A stretch of DNA of 26,703 bases, taken from positions 1 to 26,703 of the forward strand of contig CAKOIB010000005.1 in assembly GCA_934086255.1 (NCBI GenBank), read 5' to 3'. Below, in pieces: positions 1-6,436 of the stretch. The stretch's first letter is position 1. Each line of letters begins with the position of its first letter. The stretch is from an uncultured Bacilli bacterium. Its GTDB lineage: Bacteria > Bacillota_I > Bacilli_A > RF39 > UBA660. The position numbers were made by a program, and so were the translations under genes. Under the pieces are notes generated by a model. That model searched no databases and was not told where the DNA came from. It saw nothing but the letters and a program-made list of their open reading frames with translations.

Positions 1-1179
1 ACAAAAGTAAATTATACAAAAGATGATACTAGTCAAAGTGGTACTTTTAAAAATACTGGTACATTTAATATGACTGTCAATGTATCTATGAATAGATTTG
101 ATTATGGAAAGATTAATAGTTTAAGTATTACAACACCTCCATCAAAGATAGAATATAATGAAGGAGAATCTTTTGATAAGACTGGTATGGTAGTTAAAGT
201 TAATTTAAATAATAATAAAGCATATGAAATAAAGGATTATACTATTAGTCCAAGTAAAACTTTAAAATCTTCGGACAAAGAAGTTACTATTAGTTATGGA
301 AATAAGAGTGTTAAACAAAGTATTAGTGTTAAAGCAGTAAAAACACCAGCTCAAGAGTTTGCGGAATCTAAAGTTGGTATTGATGGACTTGAACAAATAA
401 CTCATACAATAGATAATACATTACAAGTAGATAGTAAGTTTTCAACAGAATATAGATATCGTGGAGGAAATTCAACAGCAAAAAACTATGTAACATTTAA
501 TAATGAAACATGGAGAATAATAGGAATAATACCTACTGAAGATACAAATGGTAAAGTAGAAAATAGAATAAAAATAATAAAAGATACTTCAATAGGAAAT
601 AAGCCATGGGATGAAGGTTGGGAGAATGATTGGACAACTGCAACACTAAATACATATTTAAATAATGATTATTATAATACATTAACTACTGATGCAAAAA
701 ACATGATTGGAACAACGAAATATTACCTTGGAGGATATTATGATTCTGATATGACATCAGATATAATGTGGCAGTATGAGAGAAAAAATGAAGCGAATAG
801 AGAAGATTACTATTATGGTACAAATCCAATAATGCAAAATGATGCAAATAAAAAAATAGCAATAATGTATGCAAGTGATTATGGATATGCAGCATCAAAA
901 GAATGTACAAGCAACTTATATGATTATGATGATTCAGCAAGCTGCAAAACAACAAATAATTGGTTAGATAAAAGTGCAGAAACATGGTTGCTTCCGCAGC
1001 GTTCAGGCGACAAAAACGATTTTACTTTCAATGTGCGCTCGAGTGGCATGGTCAATTACAACGACTTCGTCTCCGTCGACAACTTTGCAGTACGCCCAGT
1101 CCTAAGTCTTTTATCTAACGTAGTAATTTCAAGTGGAAGTGGAACTTCGAGTGACCCATATCAGTTATCAGTGAAATAA
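1..1179 (+). CDS. Surface protein with Big_3-type Ig domain and variable C-type-lectin-like C-terminus (5' truncated)
   Basis: The frame is open from base 1, so the start lies upstream and only the last 392 residues are seen. A Big_3-like bacterial Ig domain spans about residues 39-113 (the pattern IEYNEGESFDKTGMVV is typical). A second domain runs from about residue 140 (FRYRGG-like start, NNETWRIIGI, WTTATLNTYLNNDYY, YYLGGYY, YASDYGYA, then WLLPQRSG and VRPVLSL). It closes with GSGTSSDPYQL. I recognise this arrangement from surface proteins of gut Firmicutes and read it as a C-type-lectin-like ligand-binding fold; that is family-level inference. The stretch 985-1104 has codon use unlike the rest of the gene (see the variable-region entry). 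A strong terminator follows, so it is the last gene of its transcript. The missing N-terminus probably carries more Ig repeats and a secretion signal. The exact ligand is unknown. Confidence 0.8.
   Translation, partial: TKVNYTKDDTSQSGTFKNTGTFNMTVNVSMNRFDYGKINSLSITTPPSKIEYNEGESFDKTGMVVKVNLNNNKAYEIKDYTISPSKTLKSSDKEVTISYGNKSVKQSISVKAVKTPAQEFAESKVGIDGLEQITHTIDNTLQVDSKFSTEYRYRGGNSTAKNYVTFNNETWRIIGIIPTEDTNGKVENRIKIIKDTSIGNKPWDEGWENDWTTATLNTYLNNDYYNTLTTDAKNMIGTTKYYLGGYYDSDMTSDIMWQYERKNEANREDYYYGTNPIMQNDANKKIAIMYASDYGYAASKECTSNLYDYDDSASCKTTNNWLDKSAETWLLPQRSGDKNDFTFNVRSSGMVNYNDFVSVDNFAVRPVLSLLSNVVISSGSGTSSDPYQLSVK
985..1104 (+). other. Candidate DGR variable region 1 (VR1)
   Basis: Codons 1057-1083 read TAC AAC GAC TTC GTC TCC GTC GAC AAC, nine in a row ending in C, in a gene that otherwise ends codons in A or T. 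Every one can be reached from AAC by changing only the adenines, the signature of diversity-generating-retroelement mutagenesis. All three Arg codons in the patch are CGT/CGC, whereas Arg is AGA almost everywhere else in the gene. The patch ends in GTA CGC CCA GTC (VRPV), a GC-rich block that could be the fixed 3' boundary. No template repeat or reverse transcriptase is in the window, so the assignment rests on composition and protein context. Confidence 0.5.
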
Positions 1180-1213
1180 TACTATCAGAGGTTAAAAAAA
1201 GAAGATTTATAAT

Positions 1214-1245
1214 AAAAGTCATAAAACATATTTATGACTTTTTTC
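1214..1245 (+). terminator. Rho-independent terminator after the surface-protein gene
   Basis: A 12-bp perfect stem (AAAAGTCATAAA / TTTATGACTTTT) with a 5-nt loop is followed by a T-run. It lies 35 nt after the stop codon. Confidence 0.85.
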
Positions 1246-1308
1246 TATGTTTATATAACTTATAATTTAATCAATAATAATTCATTACACAAATACATAT
1301 AATTTAAT

Positions 1309-2232
1309 ATGAAATATAAAAACCTTATCTTAATAATGATCCTTAGTATAATAATATACTTTATATATAGTGTTTCTTCTTTATATATAAATATATTTAA
1401 TATACTAAAACAAATATTAATTCCAATACTATTATCTTTCTTCTTTGCCTTTAGTTTTTATCCTATATATAAATCACTATGTAAAAAAATAAATAAATAT
1501 ATATCATTATTCATTATACTAATTACTGTTTTATTTATATTATTTATTTTAATATATTATTCATTTCCTCTTATATATGATGAGTTTATAATATTAATAG
1601 ATTATTTTAATATAAAAATAATTAATTATATATACGATTATATAAACATTAATTTTATTACTAAATCAATTAATCTTTTTACTAATTTTATATTCATATT
1701 ATTTCTTACTTTTTATTTTTTATTTTATTTTGATAAAATAATACTTTTTATTAAAAACTTTTTCAAAGATAAATATCATTTATTATTATCTAATATATAT
1801 AATGATTTAAATAATTATTTTAAAGGTTTTTATTTATTAATGTTTATAGAAATTATAGAATACTTAGTAATATACTACTTAATAGGTCATCCTTTATTTC
1901 TTATTCTTGCCATCCTAAGTGGTCTTACTAGTATTATTCCATATATTGGTGCCTTATTCACCAATCTTATTGCATTAATTACAGCATTGTCTATCTCTAA
2001 GGAGTTATTTATAGCTAGTGCCATTGCTATGATTGTTATACCTATACTTAATAATTATTTTGTTGAAGTTAAAATATATTCTAATAAAGTACAATTACCT
2101 GTTTTAGGTATAATATTATCTATGGTTATATTTAGTGCTATATTTGATATATATGGGGTAATATTTTGTATACCTATGTATATTATATTTAAGAATATAT
2201 TTAATTTTCTTTATCTTTTAAATAACCATTAA
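1309..2232 (+). CDS. AI-2E family transporter-like membrane protein
   Basis: This 307-residue, very hydrophobic protein has the layout of the AI-2E/YtvI family (PF01594): two N-terminal membrane spans, a central soluble or amphipathic part around residues 100-170, and a C-terminal block of spans containing SGLTSIIPYIGALFTN, which matches the family's conserved IPYIG signature. Family members are exporters or Na+/H+ antiporter-like permeases, and the substrate cannot be told from sequence. The protein is somewhat short for the family (usually 330-370). There is no Shine-Dalgarno site before the ATG, and TATAAT at 1298-1303 lies only 5 nt upstream, so the message may be leaderless. The gene converges with, and overlaps by 32 nt, the UPF0316 gene on the other strand. 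Confidence 0.85.
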   Translation: MKYKNLILIMILSIIIYFIYSVSSLYINIFNILKQILIPILLSFFFAFSFYPIYKSLCKKINKYISLFIILITVLFILFILIYYSFPLIYDEFIILIDYFNIKIINYIYDYININFITKSINLFTNFIFILFLTFYFLFYFDKIILFIKNFFKDKYHLLLSNIYNDLNNYFKGFYLLMFIEIIEYLVIYYLIGHPLFLILAILSGLTSIIPYIGALFTNLIALITALSISKELFIASAIAMIVIPILNNYFVEVKIYSNKVQLPVLGIILSMVIFSAIFDIYGVIFCIPMYIIFKNIFNFLYLLNNH

Positions 2233-2719
2233 TAACTAATTTACTTTCGTTTACTACAATAAAAGCATTTTTATCATATCTTTTTATTAATCTATTAAGA
2301 TTACTTAAATTATTCTTATTTGTTTCAATAAATAAAAGATTCATATCTTTTTTATGTATTCCTTTTATATCCATAATAGATATTGCATATCCTTTTTCAT
2401 ATAATCTAGTTAACATATCAGGATAAGCTTTTTCTGTTATTACTTGAACAGTATAATTACCCCTTATAAAATGAGCAGATATCATTCCACCGACATATGT
2501 TCCTGTTGCAAAACCTAAAGCATAACTAATACCTATAAGTATGCTTGAACTATCAGTATTTATTGCTTCTTTTACTACCAAAAACCATATTAAAACTTCA
2601 AAAAAACCAATTATACTAGCATCTTTATAATTACCTTTTACTGTTACTAAAGTTCTAAAGGTTCCTAACGATACATCTAGTACTCTTGCAAAAAATATTT
2701 TAAAACATAATAAAAACAT
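2201..2719 (-). CDS. UPF0316 (DUF2179/DUF5698) membrane protein
   Basis: The 172-residue protein opens with membrane spans (FLLCFKIFFARVLDVSLGTFRTL and the following IIGFFEVLIWFLVV, ISYALGFATGTYVGG). It ends in a soluble DUF2179 domain (about residues 85-165) holding VQVITEK, LTRLYEKGYAIS and KRYDKNAFIVVNES, as in UPF0316 proteins of Bacilli. DUF2179 domains are thought to bind a small ligand; function is otherwise unknown. I place the start at the fifth codon of the longest frame (2719) because GGTGAT sits just upstream and would be the ribosome-binding site; the upstream ATG at 2731 has no such site. It probably shares a transcript with the micro-protein gene at 2763-2858. Its 3' end overlaps the AI-2E gene tail-to-tail. 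Confidence 0.88.
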   Translation of the reverse strand: MFLLCFKIFFARVLDVSLGTFRTLVTVKGNYKDASIIGFFEVLIWFLVVKEAINTDSSSILIGISYALGFATGTYVGGMISAHFIRGNYTVQVITEKAYPDMLTRLYEKGYAISIMDIKGIHKKDMNLLFIETNKNNLSNLNRLIKRYDKNAFIVVNESKLVINGYLKDKEN

Positions 2720-2762
2720 AATAATCACCATTATTATGTTATCTAATATTTTAATTTTTAAA

Positions 2763-2858
2763 CTAATATTTTAAATAAGATATTACAACTGCAATTGTTG
2801 AACCTAATATAGCAAGCAACATTATATATGTCATAATCTTTTGAAATGTTTTATTCAT
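2763..2858 (-). CDS. 31-residue single-span micro-protein (DUF4044-like)
   Basis: The reading frame is open further upstream, but the ATG at 2858 is preceded by a strong GGAGGGA ribosome-binding site (2864-2870, reverse strand) and a near-perfect promoter, so this is the start. The product begins MNKTFQKIMTYIMLL and is one hydrophobic helix with a short basic N-terminus. Size and the 'TFQKI-x-hydrophobic' pattern resemble the DUF4044 micro-proteins of Lactobacillales, with moderate certainty. It leads the minus-strand pair with the UPF0316 gene (gap about 43 nt). Function is unknown. Confidence 0.65.
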   Translation of the reverse strand: MNKTFQKIMTYIMLLAILGSTIAVVISYLKY

Positions 2859-2876
2859 AAGAATCCCTCCGTATAA

Positions 2877-2905
2877 AGTATAGCATTTATTAGATATTAT
2901 GTCAA
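2877..2905 (-). promoter_or_regulatory. Minus-strand sigma-A-type promoter
   Basis: Read on the minus strand: TTGACA (2905-2900), a 17-nt spacer, then TATACT (2882-2877). It is positioned to transcribe the micro-protein and UPF0316 genes. Confidence 0.75.
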
Positions 2906-2968
2906 AATTAATTGGATAGTATTTATAATAATTTAATACATTATTAGTACAATTAAATAGGTGATACA

Positions 2969-3613
2969 ATGAAAATGAAATTAAAAAGTAGTACTAAGTT
3001 TAGAAAAAGATTTAAATTAAATATAAAATTAAATAAAAAAAATATATTTATATTTTTAATTTCATTTCTTATTATTAGTTTTATATCTGGTATTATTTTT
3101 TATTTAAATCTTAATTTAAATGATAAAAGTGTAATAAATAAAAATATAAATAGTTATTTTGTACTAAAAGATAGTTATAATTATATATCTCTTTTTTTAA
3201 AAAGTAATTTTAATAATATATTCAATACTAGTATTACATGGTTACTTGGTATTAGTATAATAGGAATAGCACTTGTTTTATTTATATTCTTTTCATCTTT
3301 TTTTAGTTTAGGTTTTAGCATTAGTGCTATTATAAGTATATATGGTATTAAAGGAATAGTAATAAGTCTTTGTTATTTATTATTTTCTAAAATATTAGTA
3401 TTATTAAATACATTTATAATTACTTTCTTTGCTATTAATATATCTATAAAGTTATTTAAAGTATGCTTTTTAAAAGATGAAATAAATATAAAAGAAGAAA
3501 TAAGAAAGTATAATAAAATATTATTATTTTGTCTATGTTTATCTATAATTAGTTCTATATTTGAAGTATTTATAGATCCATTTATGATAAAGATTTATCA
3601 AATGATAATTTGA
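2969..3613 (+). CDS. spoIIM: Stage II sporulation protein M family membrane protein
   Basis: The 214-residue product has the length and layout of SpoIIM (PF01944): a basic N-terminus, a first span at about 25-46, an extracytoplasmic stretch, then a cluster of spans beginning TWLLGISIIGIALVL (compare the family's WILGISVIG) and ending SSIFEVFIDPFMIKI. In Bacillus, SpoIIM anchors the SpoIID-SpoIIP peptidoglycan-degrading complex during engulfment. Homologues also occur in non-sporulating Firmicutes, so presence alone does not prove sporulation. The start follows AGGTGATACA. The gene is monocistronic, divergent from the minus-strand micro-protein gene, and its TGA stop overlaps the -35 box of the antitoxin RNA promoter. 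Confidence 0.8.
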   Translation: MKMKLKSSTKFRKRFKLNIKLNKKNIFIFLISFLIISFISGIIFYLNLNLNDKSVINKNINSYFVLKDSYNYISLFLKSNFNNIFNTSITWLLGISIIGIALVLFIFFSSFFSLGFSISAIISIYGIKGIVISLCYLLFSKILVLLNTFIITFFAINISIKLFKVCFLKDEINIKEEIRKYNKILLFCLCLSIISSIFEVFIDPFMIKIYQMII

Positions 3614-3638
3614 CAAGCACTATTAAATAATGTATAAT
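3610..3638 (+). promoter_or_regulatory. Promoter of the ToxI-like antitoxin RNA
   Basis: TTGACA (3610-3615), a 17-nt spacer and TATAAT (3633-3638) match the sigma-A consensus exactly. Transcription would start near 3645, just ahead of the repeat array. The -35 box overlaps the spoIIM stop codon. Confidence 0.85.
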
Positions 3639-3670
3639 TTAGGTACATAAGAAATTATGTATAAAAAAGT

Positions 3671-3770
3671 TGGTGATTCCGACCATTAATAGGAAACTAA
3701 TAAAGTGGTGATTCCGACCAAAACAGGAAACTAATAAAGTGGTGATTCCAACCATTAATAGGAAACTAAA
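3671..3770 (+). repeat. Tandem 34-35 nt antitoxin repeats (x2.9)
   Basis: Units at 3671-3705, 3706-3739 and 3740-3770. Differences: the linker after ACCA is TTAATA in units 1 and 3 but AAACA in unit 2, and the loop G is A in unit 3. No unique spacers separate the units, so this is not a CRISPR array. Confidence 0.9.
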
Positions 3771-3775
3771 ATAGG

Positions 3776-3802
3776 AACTAGAGAACTAACTCTAGTTTTT
3801 TT
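3776..3802 (+). terminator. Terminator between antitoxin RNA and toxin gene
   Basis: An 8-bp stem (AACTAGAG / CTCTAGTT) with loop AACTAA, then a seven-T run. In type III systems such a terminator sets the high RNA-to-toxin ratio. The 25 nt at 3778-3802 recur exactly at 4385-4409 after the toxin gene. Confidence 0.85.
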
Positions 3803-3829
3803 GACATATTTTAATAATTATTTTATAAT
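3801..3829 (+). promoter_or_regulatory. Possible separate promoter for the toxin gene
   Basis: TTGACA (3801-3806), a 17-nt spacer and TATAAT (3824-3829) are a perfect consensus match placed 18 nt before the toxin ATG. The -35 box overlaps the last T residues of the antitoxin terminator. Known toxIN loci usually rely on readthrough from the antitoxin promoter, so this element is unexpected. Confidence 0.6.
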
Positions 3830-3847
3830 AACGTTTGAGGTGATAAT

Positions 3848-4366
3848 ATGAATAATGTTTTAAGAGTTGTAAAAGTAGATTTAGATTACTGCAACTACTT
3901 GAGAAAGTTTGATAACAAAGTACCATATAATTATGGTAGTAAAGATTCTAGGCCATTTATAGGTGTATTGTTTGAAGTGAACAATTTAAAGTATTTTGCT
4001 CCACTTTCAAGTCCAAAACCTAAACATTTAAAAATAAAAGGGAAAATTGACCTTTTAAAAATAGATGGCGGTCTTTTAGGAGTTATTAATTTTAATAATA
4101 TGATACCTGTTACAGATAATAATATTGATTTAATCGATCTTAATAAGAAAACAAGTGATAGAGTAGAAAAAAGATATTTAATTTTATTAAAAAAGCAATT
4201 GTATTGGCTAAATCGTAATATTGATATATTACATAATAGATCTCAAAAACTCTATTACAATTATATAAATGATAAATTACCTGATTCAATATATGAACGT
4301 TGTTGTAATTTTTCGTTACTAGAAATTAAATGTAATGAATACAATAATTCATTAATAAAAAACTAA
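3848..4366 (+). CDS. toxN: Type III toxin, ToxN/AbiQ-family endoribonuclease
   Basis: The 172-residue protein follows the ToxN/AbiQ family (PF13958) from end to end: YLRKFDNKVPYNYG near the N-terminus (20s), FIGVLFEVNNLKYFAPLSSPK at about 37-57, LLGVINFNNMIPV in the middle, KQLYWLNRN in the helix that follows, and the C-terminal signature CCNFSLLEIKCNEY. Family members are sequence-specific endoribonucleases held inactive by ToxI RNA and trigger abortive phage resistance or growth arrest when released. The SPK lysine (K57), in the position of the essential Lys of ToxN, is kept, so the toxin looks active. The start follows GAGGTGATAAT. The gene sits directly after the antitoxin RNA terminator and ends 18 nt before its own terminator. 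There is no sign of truncation. Confidence 0.92.
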   Translation: MNNVLRVVKVDLDYCNYLRKFDNKVPYNYGSKDSRPFIGVLFEVNNLKYFAPLSSPKPKHLKIKGKIDLLKIDGGLLGVINFNNMIPVTDNNIDLIDLNKKTSDRVEKRYLILLKKQLYWLNRNIDILHNRSQKLYYNYINDKLPDSIYERCCNFSLLEIKCNEYNNSLIKN

Positions 4367-4384
4367 TATATAGTTTCATTAACT

Positions 4385-4409
4385 CTAGAGAACTAACTCT
4401 AGTTTTTTT
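4385..4409 (+). terminator. Terminator after the toxin gene
   Basis: The stem CTAGAG / CTCTAG with loop AACTAA and a seven-T run is identical over 25 nt to the antitoxin terminator at 3778-3802, though the flanking base pairs that extend the first copy are lost here. Confidence 0.8.
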
Positions 4410-4422
4410 AATGCCTAAGTAC

Positions 4423-4451
4423 TTGAAAAACATCATAAAATATTTTATAAT
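4423..4451 (+). promoter_or_regulatory. Promoter of the surface-protein operon
   Basis: TTGAAA (4423-4428), a 17-nt spacer and TATAAT (4446-4451), 32 nt upstream of the ATG at 4484. Confidence 0.75.
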
Positions 4452-4483
4452 TATTTTAGTAATACTAAAGGAGTGTTTTTCAT

Positions 4484-6421
4484 ATGAAAAAGATGTTAGA
4501 AAAATTAAAAAACAATAAGTCCTCGATGGCTTTAATAATACTAGCATTAGTACTTATAATAGCAGGTATTTCCTTTGCTCTTAGTAGCCCTAGTATTAAT
4601 TTACTTGGAAGAAGGAATATAAAAATATCTAAATGTGAACTTGATCTAAACTTTAAAGAAAGTGATGAATTAATGTTAGTTAGTAAATATCCAATTAAAG
4701 ATAGTGAAGCTTTGAAGTACAAAGCTAAAGATGTAGTTATAACTAATAATTCTACATGTGATACAGCATATTATAAACTAACTATTAAAGATTTAAATAA
4801 TTCATCAATTAATAAAAATAAGATAAAGTTTCAATTAATTGATAACACTAGTGGGAATACTACTAATGGGACTAATCCTGATACTTTCTTAGTTGAAGAT
4901 TCATTATCTAAAGGTGATAGTGTATCTTATAGTATAAGGTTATGGATAGATGAAAGTGCCTCAAATAGTGATATATATATTAATGGAGATACTTCTAAAC
5001 CTAAAGAGTATAAGTTTGCTCTTAATTTAGAAAGTAGTGATGGTAGTTTAACTCCTAATATAGACAGTAGTGGAGCAAATGCACCAAAACTTACATCAAA
5101 TATGATACCAGTATATTATGATAAAAGATCGAAACAGTGGAAGAAAGCTGATAGTGTAGAAAATAGTAATTGGTATAACTATGATAAAAAGATGTGGGCT
5201 AATGCTGTAACTGTTACAAGTACAAATAGAAATACTTATTTAAAAGCAAGCGTAGGAACAACAATACCAATGAGTGATATAAATACAATGTGGGTATGGA
5301 TACCAAGATATACTTATACATATTTAAATACAAATACACCACAAAGTATAAACATAAAGTTTGAGAGTGGTACAGCAAGTACTGGTACAATAAAATGTAC
5401 TGATGCAGTAACAGGTACTAGTAGTACATCAGAAACATGTACAGATACAACAAATAATGGATTAGTTGCAGGAACATCAACATATACCCATCCAGCATTC
5501 TGGTGGGATAAGAATGATAACAACGTAAGAGAAGAAAATGAAGAGCTAACAGGAATATGGGTAGGTAAGTTTGAAGTATCAAGTGATACTAGTTGTACAC
5601 CTAAAACTGATGATACAGTAGGATCAGGATGTAACTTACAAACAATAAGACCTCAGATAAAACCAAATGTAACATCATGGAGAGGAGCACAAGTAGGAAC
5701 ATTCTTTAATGGAATCCAAAAGATGAGAGAAAATGGAAATAAATATGGATTTGCAACAACTGATGAAACACATATGATGAAGAATATGGAATGGGGAGCA
5801 GTAACATATCTATCACATAGTAAATATGGAATAAATAAAGAAGTAGCAATAAATAGTCAAAATACATATACAACAGGATGCGGACCACAAAGCGCAGGTT
5901 CAGCAGATAATGGTGAAACATGTAATTCATATACTACAACATTAGGACAAAGTGCCTCAACAACAGGAAATGTATATGGAGTATATGATATGAGCGGTGG
6001 AGCAAATGAATACATGATGGGCAACATGGTATATAGTAATGGACAACAAATGATTGGTTATAGCGCATCATATAATAATGATTCAGCATTTACTGGAGTA
6101 TTATCAGATGGTACATCATTTACAGGAACATATTCATTCCCAAGTAAGAGATATTATGATAAATATAGTTATGATGCTTCATCAAAAACTACATATACAA
6201 GAGGAAAACTAGGAGATGCAACAAAAGAAATGGCGCCTACTGGAATAACAGGTAACTGGTATTCTGATTATGCCGGATTTATGTACAACGTAAGCTCATG
6301 GATTTTGCGTGGTGGAACCCATAGTCGTGGTGCAAGTAATGGTACTTTCAGTTTCTATAGTGACTCCGGTAGTGCATATGGTTTCGGCTCAACCCGCGCA
6401 GTCATTTCTAATTTAAATTAA
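4484..6421 (+). CDS. Membrane-anchored TasA-like domain fused to FGE/C-type-lectin domain with variable C-terminus
   Basis: The 645-residue protein starts with a basic segment and one membrane span (about 14-33). Residues about 45-190 resemble the TasA/CalY-type domain of the next gene: both have an 'SY-x-(I/L)R-x-W-I-D' strand followed by a short 'YKF-x-(L/V)N' strand. From about residue 269 (MWVWIPRYTYTY) begins an FGE-sulfatase/C-type-lectin-like domain with the hallmark GVYDMSGGANEYMMG and a terminal WILRGG...TRAVI block. FGE-like C-type-lectin domains are common targets of diversity-generating retroelements. The last 40 residues use CGT/CGC arginine and C/T-ending codons, while all other Arg codons in the gene are AGA/AGG. 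AAAGGAG 10 nt upstream supports the start. It forms an operon with the gene at 6437, whose AGGAGG overlaps this gene's stop. It probably displays a ligand-binding tip at the surface; the ligand is unknown. Confidence 0.8.
   Translation: MKKMLEKLKNNKSSMALIILALVLIIAGISFALSSPSINLLGRRNIKISKCELDLNFKESDELMLVSKYPIKDSEALKYKAKDVVITNNSTCDTAYYKLTIKDLNNSSINKNKIKFQLIDNTSGNTTNGTNPDTFLVEDSLSKGDSVSYSIRLWIDESASNSDIYINGDTSKPKEYKFALNLESSDGSLTPNIDSSGANAPKLTSNMIPVYYDKRSKQWKKADSVENSNWYNYDKKMWANAVTVTSTNRNTYLKASVGTTIPMSDINTMWVWIPRYTYTYLNTNTPQSINIKFESGTASTGTIKCTDAVTGTSSTSETCTDTTNNGLVAGTSTYTHPAFWWDKNDNNVREENEELTGIWVGKFEVSSDTSCTPKTDDTVGSGCNLQTIRPQIKPNVTSWRGAQVGTFFNGIQKMRENGNKYGFATTDETHMMKNMEWGAVTYLSHSKYGINKEVAINSQNTYTTGCGPQSAGSADNGETCNSYTTTLGQSASTTGNVYGVYDMSGGANEYMMGNMVYSNGQQMIGYSASYNNDSAFTGVLSDGTSFTGTYSFPSKRYYDKYSYDASSKTTYTRGKLGDATKEMAPTGITGNWYSDYAGFMYNVSSWILRGGTHSRGASNGTFSFYSDSGSAYGFGSTRAVISNLN
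6290..6406 (+). other. Candidate DGR variable region 2 (VR2)
   Basis: The C-terminal codons shift to ACC CAT AGT CGT GGT (6317-6331) and ACT TTC AGT TTC TAT AGT GAC TCC GGT AGT (6344-6373), nearly all explicable as AAT/AAC codons changed at adenines. They lie between fixed-looking anchors TGG ATT TTG CGT GGT GGA and ACC CGC GCA GTC. The protein reads WILRGG, about 25 mostly small, polar or aromatic residues, then TRAVI, as in FGE-type DGR targets. The GC-rich end block CGC GCA GTC parallels CGC CCA GTC in VR1. No template repeat is visible in the window. Confidence 0.5.
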
Positions 6422-6436
6422 GGAGGAAATTATTTT

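Larger units (their letters stand above)
3645..3802 (+). ncRNA. toxI: Type III antitoxin RNA (ToxI-like), three tandem repeats
   Basis: Three direct repeats start at 3671, 3706 and 3740 (periods 35 and 34 nt; the third is slightly short). Each has TGGT-GATTCC(G/A)-ACCA, a 5- or 6-nt linker, then GGAAACTAA. TGGT pairs with ACCA, and the loop TTCC pairs with the downstream GGAA, giving an H-type pseudoknot like that of ToxI of Pectobacterium, whose repeat also begins GGTGATT and has an ACC arm. Repeat length and about 2.9 copies match Gram-positive ToxI/AbiQ antitoxins. In known systems the toxin cuts the precursor into single repeats that then assemble with it into an inhibited complex. It lies between its own promoter and a terminator, directly upstream of the ToxN-like gene. 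Confidence 0.88.

Noticed and set aside
686..985. Minus-strand ORF of 99 codons
   Set aside because: It is antisense to the surface-protein gene and encodes a low-complexity His/Leu/Tyr-rich string typical of shadow frames in AT-rich DNA.
3671..3770. CRISPR array
   Set aside because: The 34-35 nt units are contiguous with no unique spacers, contain an internal pseudoknot, and lie beside a ToxN gene, not cas genes.
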